Source: Bacillota bacterium
GTDB taxonomy: Bacteria > Bacillota > Clostridia > Peptostreptococcales > Anaerovoracaceae
Direction of reading: 5' to 3'
NCBI GenBank assembly: GCA_017397825.1
Contig: JAFQHT010000041.1
Location: forward strand, 1 to 39,518
DNA: 39,518 nt
Below are positions 13,942 through 22,002 of this stretch, piece after piece. The stretch's first letter is position 1. Every line of letters starts with the position of its first letter. The position numbers and the translations under genes were made by a program. The notes beneath the pieces are model-generated. The model searched no databases. It saw only the letters and a list, made by a program, of their open reading frames with translations, and had not been told where the DNA came from.

Positions 13942-13977
13942 CGATTCCCAATCCACAAAACGAAAGGAGATCGAAAT
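13938..13977 (+). promoter_or_regulatory. Riboswitch expression platform: Shine-Dalgarno-sequestering hairpin
   Basis: ATTTCGAT (13938-13945) is perfectly complementary to ATCGAAAT (13970-13977), which lies between the AAAGGAG ribosome binding site (13963-13969) and ATG 13979. The first arm overlaps the 3' strand of aptamer P1 by four bases (13938-13941), so P1 and this hairpin exclude each other. Ligand-stabilised P1 should free the ribosome binding site: a translational ON switch. Confidence 0.75.
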
Positions 13978-13978
13978 C

Positions 13979-16741
13979 ATGACTAAAAAATCAAGAAAAG
14001 GAAGAAAAGGGTTCATCATCCTTTTAGCGATGATGCTTATCCTCACAATGATCCCAACAACAGCTCTCGCAATGGACGAGCTGCCAATCGGAGATGTTCC
14101 TCCGGTTGAACAGCCGGTTGAAGACGAACCACCGGTTGAAGGTGAACCGCCGGTTGAAGGTGAACCGCCGGTTGAAGGCGAACCGCCGGTTGAAGGTGAA
14201 CCACCGGTTGAAGGTGAACCACCGGTTGAAGGTGAACCACCGGTTGAAGGTGAACCGCCGGTTGAAGATGAACCAGCAGTTGAAGGTGAAGAACCTGTTG
14301 AAGATGAACCAGCAGTTGACAACGAACCGCCTGTTGAAGAAAAGCCGATGATGATGGCAAAGAAGCCTGGTCAGCAGCAGTGGCCTCAGAAGCCGGAAAA
14401 AACACCTCTGGTATCCTGGTTCGTAAGATTTGACGGTGCCATCGTTGATACTTCCGGTAATGTAAGTTCACATGACACAAGCCTTTACACACCGGCACTG
14501 AGAACATCCGAAATCGTTGAAGAAGACGGTTATGACATTGAAGACGAAATCTACAGAACCGGCGGCGGATGGGGCGGCTACGGTCACGTTGGTGCTCTCA
14601 CTGACAACGCTTCCATCGAAGCTCTGGCAACTCAGAATGCAGCAAGAGGCTACTACATTGATGATTTCCTCGGCGAATATGATGATATCGATGCACTGGT
14701 AGACTGGCTTGAAGACAACCCAAGACAGAGAATTTACTTCAACGACCACAACATCACAGCAGATCTCAAGGCAAATCCTGACAAATACGACATCGAATGG
14801 TACGTTTTCAAAAGTGAACACACAAAGGGTTCAGACTACGATGAAAACAACTGCTACCACATCGATGGTGTAGTAGTAATGAGACCTGAAACTACAGAAG
14901 ACTTAATAATCTCCAAGACTTTCATCGGTGCTGATGCAGCAGCAATTGCAAAAGCAGAAAGAGTATTCTCTATCGACGTTACTGATGAAGCCGGCGAACC
15001 AGTAATCACACTGCAGACTACTTCAACAGTGGGCGGTGACTACAACTATCTGGTAAGCAAAATCACAGGTGCAAACGTTGTCGGAGAAGACACAGTATCC
15101 AAAACATACACATGGGTGCTTACACTTCCTAAGGGTGAATACACTGCATCTGAAAGCACAGCAGCTCCTGACGGCTACACAATGGTCGCTGAAATCCTTT
15201 CCGATACAGCAGACATCACAAGTGGCGCAGGTGAAATTGTATTCACAAACATTTATACAGCTATACCTCCTAAGGTAGGTAACCTTGAAATCACTAAGAC
15301 AGTAGCTGAAGGTTACACAGTTCCTGCAGCAGCAACTTTCGCAGTAAAGGATGCTGATGGCAGAACAGTAAGAACTTTCACTTACGCAGACTTCGTTGAC
15401 GGAGTTTACACAGTAAGAGACCTGGGTATCGGTTACTACACAATCGAAGAAACAGGCGCTGAAATCGAAGGTACAATCTGGAACTACAGTGTGGAATACG
15501 CAGACGGCGAAGTAGCTGAAGTAGTTAACAAAGGAACAGCAAAGGTTGAAGTTTACAACGGATATGAACTTTTACCTCCTCCACCTCCTCCAGCACCTGA
15601 ACTCGGTGACGCAGCAGTAAGAGTATATCTGGACGGTCAGTTAGTTCAGAGAGACTTAACATCCTACGTTGGACTTGAAGCAGGCACAGCAATCCTTCTC
15701 GGTGAAGCTGAAATCGCTGCTTACCAGCCTGCAGCTCCTGAAAACAAGACTGTAAGCTACGACGAAGCAGCAGCTAACGTAACTTCCGGCGTTATCGAAG
15801 CATACAAGGTAATTCTCCTTGACCTCTACTTCGTAACAGAAGATATCGAGCTTCCACCTCCACCAGTTGAATACACAAGCCTGGCAGTTCAGAAGGTATG
15901 GAACCTTGAAGCAGGCGGCGAACCAACAGATTATGTAAAGGTGCAGCTTTACAAAGACGGTGAACCTCAGGGTGCAGTTAAATTAGACGCAGCTAACAAC
16001 TGGTCCTACACATGGGAAGAACTCGAAGTTGGCTACACATACACTGTAGTTGAAGTAGCAGTTCCTGATGGCTTCACAGCAACTCAGGAAACAGTAAACG
16101 GCGTAGTTGTTATCACTAACACTTACGTTCCGCCTACTCCACCTCAGCCACCGGTTGAACCTGAATACACAAGCATCACAGTTCGTAAGGCATGGGTTCT
16201 CGACAATGGAGGCGAAGCAGTTCCTGTACAGGTTCAGCTTTACAGAGATGATGTTCCATACGGCCAGCCGATTGAACTCAGCGAAGCTAACCAGTGGACA
16301 TGCACTTGGGACGGACTTCTTCTGGATGGTTCCTCCTACGGAATCAAGGAAATCGAAGTTGAAGGATTCACAGTAACATACGGAGAAGATGAAACAGGCA
16401 CAATCGTTATCACAAACGACGATATCGCCAAGGAAGAACCTCCGGTTACTCCTCCACCAGTTGATCCGCCAGTTAATCCACCAGTAGATCCACCTTATTA
16501 CCCACCTTACTATCCGCCATATGAACCACCGGTTGAACCACCAGTAGTAATCGAAGAACCTGAAGTTCCGTTAGTGGACGAACCAGTAATCGATGAACCG
16601 GTTGAAATCGAAGAACCTGAAGTTCCTCTGGCAGAAGCTCCAAAGACAGGCGACAACATGATGACATGGGCAATGATCGCATTACTCTCATTAGTTGGAC
16701 TCTTAGCATTAGGAAGAAGAAAAAATGAAACAAATAACTAA
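13979..16741 (+). CDS. Sortase-anchored CnaB-domain adhesin with hexapeptide repeats
   Basis: The start is ATG 13979, behind AAAGGAGATCGAAATC; an upstream in-frame ATG lies inside the riboswitch. The 920-residue protein has a signal peptide (residues 1-31, ending TTALA), 12 tandem hexapeptides of the EPPVEG type (50-121), a unique N-terminal domain rich in Asp and aromatic residues (about 135-300), CnaB-like beta domains (about 305-530 and 630-810, with Lys in VQKVW, Glu in TVVEV and Asn in ITNTY as for isopeptide bonds), a Pro-rich wall spacer and a C-terminal APKTG (887-891) with a hydrophobic helix and RRK tail. It is a cell-wall-anchored stalked adhesin or pilin-like protein, probably displayed by the nearby sortase. 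Codons are strongly biased to GAA and ACA, which suggests high expression. It is controlled by the c-di-GMP riboswitch. Confidence 0.92.
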   Translation: MTKKSRKGRKGFIILLAMMLILTMIPTTALAMDELPIGDVPPVEQPVEDEPPVEGEPPVEGEPPVEGEPPVEGEPPVEGEPPVEGEPPVEGEPPVEDEPAVEGEEPVEDEPAVDNEPPVEEKPMMMAKKPGQQQWPQKPEKTPLVSWFVRFDGAIVDTSGNVSSHDTSLYTPALRTSEIVEEDGYDIEDEIYRTGGGWGGYGHVGALTDNASIEALATQNAARGYYIDDFLGEYDDIDALVDWLEDNPRQRIYFNDHNITADLKANPDKYDIEWYVFKSEHTKGSDYDENNCYHIDGVVVMRPETTEDLIISKTFIGADAAAIAKAERVFSIDVTDEAGEPVITLQTTSTVGGDYNYLVSKITGANVVGEDTVSKTYTWVLTLPKGEYTASESTAAPDGYTMVAEILSDTADITSGAGEIVFTNIYTAIPPKVGNLEITKTVAEGYTVPAAATFAVKDADGRTVRTFTYADFVDGVYTVRDLGIGYYTIEETGAEIEGTIWNYSVEYADGEVAEVVNKGTAKVEVYNGYELLPPPPPPAPELGDAAVRVYLDGQLVQRDLTSYVGLEAGTAILLGEAEIAAYQPAAPENKTVSYDEAAANVTSGVIEAYKVILLDLYFVTEDIELPPPPVEYTSLAVQKVWNLEAGGEPTDYVKVQLYKDGEPQGAVKLDAANNWSYTWEELEVGYTYTVVEVAVPDGFTATQETVNGVVVITNTYVPPTPPQPPVEPEYTSITVRKAWVLDNGGEAVPVQVQLYRDDVPYGQPIELSEANQWTCTWDGLLLDGSSYGIKEIEVEGFTVTYGEDETGTIVITNDDIAKEEPPVTPPPVDPPVNPPVDPPYYPPYYPPYEPPVEPPVVIEEPEVPLVDEPVIDEPVEIEEPEVPLAEAPKTGDNMMTWAMIALLSLVGLLALGRRKNETNN
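14126..14341 (+). repeat. In-frame 18-bp tandem repeat (12 units)
   Basis: Eight near-perfect copies of an 18-bp unit of the form GAACCGCCGGTTGAAGGT (14126-14269) are followed by four degenerate ones up to 14341. Copies differ by a few silent bases. The multiple-of-three unit allows stalk length to vary without breaking the frame. Confidence 0.92.
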
Positions 16742-16779
16742 TTTTTCGTAACAGGGATTAGTGGTAAAAATAAAAAAAG

Positions 16780-16814
16780 AGAAGGTATCCTGAAACATGG
16801 ATACCTTCTTTATT
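16780..16814. terminator. Bidirectional terminator after the adhesin gene
   Basis: AGAAGGTATCC (16780-16790) pairs with GGATACCTTCT (16799-16809) over an 8-base loop, with A-rich and T-rich flanks. It serves the adhesin (plus) and the convergent SARP gene (minus). Confidence 0.9.
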
Positions 16815-16843
16815 TGCTTATATGTTCCGGTTGCTGGCTGCGC

Positions 16844-18043
16844 TTATGCACCCGGTTCCAGAGGTTTTACTGTATATGTAAGCTCTGCAGGTGAATGAGG
16901 ATACTGGCGTTTGAATGACTTGATTATACGGTCACATACCATGCAGCTGTTTTCGTAGTTGGCCAGATGAAGCATGATGATAAACTGTGATGAACTGCAC
17001 TGGCTTACCACATCTCCACGCCGCAGGTTGATGCGGATCTGTTCCTGCAGATTTTCCATTACAGTATTGTGGCTGCGCTTTGAAAGGGCTTTGCCGTGTT
17101 CCCCTGCCACATTTATCATGCAGATATGCACTGCCGCTCCGGTTCTTTCAATGAGACGGGCTGTTGAATAATGGAGCACTTTGAAAAAATCATACTCGCA
17201 TACCAGTGCGCCGCTCAGTGCTTCCGTCTCTTTCAGCTGTTCCTGCACCACTTCCATAGGCACTGCCTTTTCGTTGGAAGTCTTGATTGCTTCATAATAT
17301 ATATTGCGGATTTCTTCTGACGGAAGTACGCCGAAGTCAGCAAGAAATATTTTACTTATCTTTTCATAGGTAGAAATAACTTCTCTGCGTTCGCCCATTG
17401 CCAGCAGGTTTGTCATCAGATGAAGATAAACTTCTTCGCTGTATGGCTCAATCTTCAGAGCTTTATTGCAGATATCAACTGCCTCCTGCCTGCGCTGGCG
17501 TTCTTCAAGCATGGCCAGAGTGTCTTTTACTATATTAATGTAGATTTCGTGGTAGTGAAGTGCCACTGATCTTGACCAGCTTTCGGCAGAAAGTTTTACG
17601 AGAAAATCATCATTATATAATGATATTGCTTCAAGCCAGCATTCCAGTTTCTTTTCGTCAGTATCCGCGGCATCCCCTTCTTTGCAGAATTTGTCAAACT
17701 CTCTTACATCGATGGAAACTTCAATTTCCGGACTTACAATGTAACCGCCGCCCTGATGAAGAATCAGGTTGTGGCCTGCATTCTCGTCAAGCTTATTAAG
17801 CAGCGTACGCACTCTGTGGAAAGTTGTTCTGAGTGCATTCTGCGGATTATCCTTTTCTTCATCGTCTTCCCAGAGCAGGTCGATGAGTTCTTTCTGAGAA
17901 ATGGTACGTCCCTTGTGGTAAAGAAGGTACGCTAAAAGCAGCCATACCTTACGTGTACGGCTTGTACTGTCGTCGATTTTCTTTTCACCAAGCTGAACTG
18001 AAAAACTGCCCAGCATCTGTACTTTGAATTCTTCTTTTTTCAT
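16844..18043 (-). CDS. SARP/BTAD-type transcriptional activator with degenerate GGDEF-like C-terminus
   Basis: The 399-residue protein has an OmpR-type winged HTH (about residues 5-100: LLAYLLYHKGRTISQKELID, NALRTTFHRVRTLLNKL), a bacterial transcriptional activation (BTAD) domain of helical repeats (about 105-255) and a C-terminal domain (about 280-395) that looks like a GGDEF fold. LRRGDVVSQCSSSQFIIMLH aligns with the usual RxGDxxxRxGGDEFxxLL pattern, but the catalytic motif is replaced by SSSQF (350-354). It cannot be an active diguanylate cyclase; the domain may bind nucleotide or mediate dimerisation. It is divergent from the HD-GYP/GGDEF gene and next to the riboswitch-controlled adhesin, so it may regulate either of them. 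Confidence 0.85.
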   Translation of the reverse strand: MKKEEFKVQMLGSFSVQLGEKKIDDSTSRTRKVWLLLAYLLYHKGRTISQKELIDLLWEDDEEKDNPQNALRTTFHRVRTLLNKLDENAGHNLILHQGGGYIVSPEIEVSIDVREFDKFCKEGDAADTDEKKLECWLEAISLYNDDFLVKLSAESWSRSVALHYHEIYINIVKDTLAMLEERQRRQEAVDICNKALKIEPYSEEVYLHLMTNLLAMGERREVISTYEKISKIFLADFGVLPSEEIRNIYYEAIKTSNEKAVPMEVVQEQLKETEALSGALVCEYDFFKVLHYSTARLIERTGAAVHICMINVAGEHGKALSKRSHNTVMENLQEQIRINLRRGDVVSQCSSSQFIIMLHLANYENSCMVCDRIIKSFKRQYPHSPAELTYTVKPLEPGA

Positions 18044-18080
18044 TTCGCTGAACTCTCTTTTTCATTTTATTGCACATTAC

Positions 18081-18109
18081 ATTTTAGCACACAAAAAAAC
18101 ATAAAACAA
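18081..18109 (-). promoter_or_regulatory. Promoter of the SARP-like gene
   Basis: On the minus strand TTGTTT (18109-18104), 17 bases and TAAAAT (18086-18081) precede the ATG by about 38 bases. The -10 deviates from consensus at one position. Confidence 0.45.
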
Positions 18110-18127
18110 TAAACAGTCAAAAAAAAC

Positions 18128-18157
18128 TTGCTCATAATATGCAGCGGTTGTTATAAT
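18128..18157 (+). promoter_or_regulatory. Promoter of the c-di-GMP turnover gene
   Basis: TTGCTC (18128-18133), 18 bases and TATAAT (18152-18157), with a TGn extension (TGTTATAAT), lie about 40 bases before ATG 18198. It overlaps no SARP coding sequence and is divergent from the SARP promoter. Confidence 0.65.
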
Positions 18158-18197
18158 TGTGGTAATAATTACAGCATTCACAGGAAGGAGCACCGCC

Positions 18198-21100
18198 ATG
18201 AAACTCAAGGACACTCTTTTAATAGTAGGAAAAAGCAAAGAAACACGCAGCACCCTGCACAGGATTTTTTCTGATTCCTACAATATTATTGAATCCACCA
18301 CACATGAACAGGGATTATTCTTGTTTAAAGAAAATATGAACTGCATTGCCGCTGTGTTGCTTGATATCAAGCCACCTAAATCACGGCGTGAATCTCTTAC
18401 AGCCAGAATGCGCAGTATCCCGGGCAGCGAAAATGTTCCGATTATAATTCTTTCAGATCCCGGTGATACTCAGCAGGAAATAAGAGGATATGAATACGGT
18501 GCTTCCGATGTGATTTTCAAGCCTCTGAATGAGACTACAATTTATCACCGTGTCAAGATACTTACCGAGCTTGCGGTTCACAGAAATCATCTGGAAGTAC
18601 TGGTACAGGAGCAGGCTGATATAATGCGTTCTTCCAACGAATCCATGGTGGACGTGCTTTTCACCATCATCGAATACAGAAGTATTGAAACGGGTAACCA
18701 TGTAATGAGAATCCGTGAGTACACACGTATACTTCTGGAAAAAGTAATGGAAACATATTCTGAATATGGTCTGACCCCTGAAGATGTTGCTTCTATAGTC
18801 AGTGCTTCTTCACTTCACGACATCGGCAAGATTTCCATTCCGGACAGTATCCTCAACAAGCCGGGCAGACTTACCGATGAAGAGTTTGAAATTATGAAAA
18901 GTCACACAACCAGCGGCGCCCGTATTCTGGAAAACCTCAATGAAGTAGGAGACCGTAAGTACCTGCGTTATGCATATAATATATGCCTTTACCATCACGA
19001 ACGCTGGGACGGAGGCGGCTATCCTGAAGGGCTGGTTGGCGATGAAATACCTATCTGCGCTCAGGTAGTGGGCATTGCAGATGTTTATGATGCCCTGACT
19101 TCAGACAGAGTCTATAAAAAAGCTTATCCTCATACGAAAGCAATAAATATGATACTTAACGGTGAATGCGGTGAATTTTCACACAAAGTACTGGAGTGTC
19201 TGAAAAAAGTCCGTGATGAGTTCGAAAAGATACACCTGGCACTCAATGATACTCCTTCAGATATAAAAAATACACCTGAGGATCTGACTACACCACTGCC
19301 TGCACCATCCTATCAGCTTCAGAAAGTAGATGCTCTACAGTCAGTACAGGTAAAATACCAGACTCTCCTTCACTATGCCGGTGCAACCGTAATTGAAACT
19401 GACCTTATCAGCGGTGTGTACCATGTGGTTTATAACCCTAATCCGGACTTTTATTTTTCCGGGCAGAAAGGATCAATTGCTGAAGCACTTCAGGATATGA
19501 TGAATACATCTGTTCACCCTGAAGACCGTGTGGATGCAGCTGCTGTCATAAGTGAAATCAAGGAAAAAATCACAGGTCACGGAACCCGTAAGGTAATAAC
19601 TTCCCTCCGCGTGTATATTCCTTCTTCACGCAGTTATATTACATACAAGGTAACTTACCTTCACATCAAGGACAACATTCCGGGCACTGCTGCAGTAATG
19701 ATAGTTTTTGAGCCGGAGGCTTATGCACCGTCTCTGCCTAATGATATAGAACGCTCTTTTGAATATGATGACGGCGGATTATACTTTTACAACCTTATCG
19801 GAAGTACAATCGTCTGCGAAAACAACAGTGACTTCAGAATTGTTTATGGTTTTGATAATCTCTTTACTCTTCTTGGCTATACTTCAGACGAAATTGAAAA
19901 GAATTTCGGAAACAATCTGATGGAAATGGTCCTTCCTGAAGACCGTCCTTATCTTCTGAAACAGATTGACGAGCAGCTGGCTGAAGGTAATCTTCTGGAG
20001 CTGGAATACCGGATGATGACAAAAAACGGTTCTTCCGTCTGGGTAATCAACAAAACCCGTATGCTTGAAGATTCCAGCGGAAAAAGTTATTTTTACAGTT
20101 CTCTTTCGGATAATACAAGAAGCAAGAAGATTCAGCACCAGCTCCAGCAAGAACTTGAAAGAAGCCGCCTGATTATCAACCAGTCAAATGACATAATCTT
20201 CGAACTGGACATTGAAACAGACCACCTGTGGTGTTCTGACCAGTGGGAGGAACGCTTCGGCCACAAGGCGCTTACAGACAATTATACTGAAAAAGTATAT
20301 AATTTATCCCACATTCATCCTGATGACATGCCGAAGATGAAAGAAGGAATCAGCAGACTTGTCAGCGGAGAAGCGCACATTGAAGTTAATGTGCGTATAG
20401 TGAATTCTGACGGCATTTATACGTGGAATCAGATACGTGCAACTTCCAAAAAAGATGAAACTGGCAAAGTCCGCAAGGCCATCGGCGTAATCGTGGATAT
20501 TGACAGAGAAATCCAGTCCATACAGCAGCTTCAGAAAAAATCTGAAATGGATTCCCTTACAGGACTTTATAATAAAGAGGCAACTCAGAAGCGTATAACA
20601 GATCTGCTCGCTGACAGGAGCCCGGATAAAAAATCTGCTCTTCTCATTCTGGACCTGGATAATTTCAAATCCGTAAACGATACTTACGGCCACCTTTTCG
20701 GTGATAACGTGCTTATGAAAACTGCGATGGAAATACGTAAATATTTCAGAAGCAGTGATATTACCGGCCGTATAGGCGGCGATGAATTTGCTGTATATAT
20801 GAACGGATTTGAAGGAGATAACATCATCCATACCCGCTGTCAGTTCCTTGTGGACAGCCTCAGTGAACTGTACAAAGAGATGCTTCCTGATATCAATGTG
20901 TCCTGTTCCATTGGTATTGCAATGATACCTGAGCACGGAGACAGTTTCGTAGAAGTGTACAACAAAGCAGACCAGGCACTCTATCAGGCTAAAAGAAACG
21001 GCAAAAACTGTTACTTTATATATGATGGCAAAGTATCTGTTACTGCTCAGAACCTTGTTACAAGCATAAGTGATACTATCGACTCCAATGAGCAGCCAGG

Positions 21101-21944
21101 CTTTGCAAGCAACAGTATTCTTTATTACCTGTTCCAGACGCTGTACGAATCTACTGATAAGTATGAAACTATCCGTATTATTCTGGCTGAAGTAGGACGC
21201 CGCATGAATGTGAGCCGCGTATATATTTTTGAAAGTAATGACGAGCGTACAGAGCTTTCCAACACATTTGAATGGTGTAATGATGGTGTTGAACCGGAAA
21301 TTGACAATCTTCAGAACCTTAACTATATTGACGGAGAAATCGCCGGATACAATGAAGTATATAACGAAAGAGGAATTCTCTACTGCACAGACATATCCAC
21401 TCTGGAGCCCCGCTTCCGTGCTGTACTTGAGCCGCAGGGAATCAAATCACTGCTGCAGTGTGCGATTTATGACAAAGGTGAATTCTGCGGCATGATTGGT
21501 TTTGATGAGTGCCATCTCAACCGCAACTGGACCCAGGAACAGATTGACATGCTAACCCTTCTTGCTCGTGCAGTTGCCCTGTTCCTGCTTAAAGAACGTG
21601 AGCACGAAAAGATTCAGCTCATGAGTGAAAATCTTTCCACAGTGCTCAACAATCAGGATGCATGGGTTTATGTAATCGACCCTGAAACTTTCCAGCTCAG
21701 ATATATCAATCAGCGTACCCTTGATATTGCCGGAGACATAAAAGAAGGTGATTACTGTTACAAAACTATGATGAACAGAGATACTCCATGTCCTGACTGT
21801 CCTTCACTCAGACTGGACAAAGAAAAACATGCAGATGCTGTAATCAACAACCTGTATTTTAACCTCAATGTACGCTGCCGTGCTGCAGAAATTACATGGA
21901 ACGGTGAAAAAGCATGTCTGATTACATGCCACGAACTTAAGTAA
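18198..21944 (+). CDS. REC/HD-GYP/PAS/GGDEF/GAF bifunctional c-di-GMP turnover protein
   Basis: It starts at ATG 18198 behind GGAAGGAGCACCGCC; 1248 residues. A receiver-like domain (1-125) keeps Asp56, Ser86 and Lys108 but lacks the acidic pair at the end of strand 1 (VGKSKE), so metal-dependent phosphorylation is doubtful. The HD-GYP domain (about 145-345) is intact: HDIGK (207-211) and HHERWDGGGYP (266-276). PAS-like regions follow (about 370-500, 530-650, 660-775). The GGDEF domain (about 775-940) has an intact GGDEF at 860-864 and an inhibitory-site RxxD (Arg851-Asp854) at the right distance. A GAF domain (about 975-1130) and a terminal PAS-like domain with the Cys-rich motif DTPCPDCPS complete it. 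It has no membrane segment. It should both make and hydrolyse c-di-GMP, with sensing by PAS, GAF and REC. Confidence 0.93.
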   Translation: MKLKDTLLIVGKSKETRSTLHRIFSDSYNIIESTTHEQGLFLFKENMNCIAAVLLDIKPPKSRRESLTARMRSIPGSENVPIIILSDPGDTQQEIRGYEYGASDVIFKPLNETTIYHRVKILTELAVHRNHLEVLVQEQADIMRSSNESMVDVLFTIIEYRSIETGNHVMRIREYTRILLEKVMETYSEYGLTPEDVASIVSASSLHDIGKISIPDSILNKPGRLTDEEFEIMKSHTTSGARILENLNEVGDRKYLRYAYNICLYHHERWDGGGYPEGLVGDEIPICAQVVGIADVYDALTSDRVYKKAYPHTKAINMILNGECGEFSHKVLECLKKVRDEFEKIHLALNDTPSDIKNTPEDLTTPLPAPSYQLQKVDALQSVQVKYQTLLHYAGATVIETDLISGVYHVVYNPNPDFYFSGQKGSIAEALQDMMNTSVHPEDRVDAAAVISEIKEKITGHGTRKVITSLRVYIPSSRSYITYKVTYLHIKDNIPGTAAVMIVFEPEAYAPSLPNDIERSFEYDDGGLYFYNLIGSTIVCENNSDFRIVYGFDNLFTLLGYTSDEIEKNFGNNLMEMVLPEDRPYLLKQIDEQLAEGNLLELEYRMMTKNGSSVWVINKTRMLEDSSGKSYFYSSLSDNTRSKKIQHQLQQELERSRLIINQSNDIIFELDIETDHLWCSDQWEERFGHKALTDNYTEKVYNLSHIHPDDMPKMKEGISRLVSGEAHIEVNVRIVNSDGIYTWNQIRATSKKDETGKVRKAIGVIVDIDREIQSIQQLQKKSEMDSLTGLYNKEATQKRITDLLADRSPDKKSALLILDLDNFKSVNDTYGHLFGDNVLMKTAMEIRKYFRSSDITGRIGGDEFAVYMNGFEGDNIIHTRCQFLVDSLSELYKEMLPDINVSCSIGIAMIPEHGDSFVEVYNKADQALYQAKRNGKNCYFIYDGKVSVTAQNLVTSISDTIDSNEQPGFASNSILYYLFQTLYESTDKYETIRIILAEVGRRMNVSRVYIFESNDERTELSNTFEWCNDGVEPEIDNLQNLNYIDGEIAGYNEVYNERGILYCTDISTLEPRFRAVLEPQGIKSLLQCAIYDKGEFCGMIGFDECHLNRNWTQEQIDMLTLLARAVALFLLKEREHEKIQLMSENLSTVLNNQDAWVYVIDPETFQLRYINQRTLDIAGDIKEGDYCYKTMMNRDTPCPDCPSLRLDKEKHADAVINNLYFNLNVRCRAAEITWNGEKACLITCHELK

Positions 21945-21956
21945 GAGCAAAAAAAA

Positions 21957-21994
21957 ACCGGATGGCCCCAACTGGGACTATCCGGTATTTTTTT
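21957..21994. terminator. Bidirectional terminator between the c-di-GMP gene and the AGCS symporter
   Basis: ACCGGAT (21957-21963) and ATCCGGT (21980-21986) form the base of a hairpin with A-rich and T-rich flanks, between convergent genes. Confidence 0.85.
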
Positions 21995-22002
21995 AAGACA
22001 TA

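Noticed and set aside
13876-14322. A 148-codon open frame on the minus strand over the hexapeptide repeat, reading as Ser-Thr-Gly-Gly-Ser-Pro repeats
   Set aside because: It is antisense to the plus-strand repeat and riboswitch, has no ribosome binding site, and its repetitive product is a by-product of the repeated codons.
14126-14341. The 18-bp tandem repeats as a possible CRISPR array
   Set aside because: The units are directly adjacent without spacers, keep a reading frame and encode part of a signal-peptide-bearing protein; no cas genes are near.
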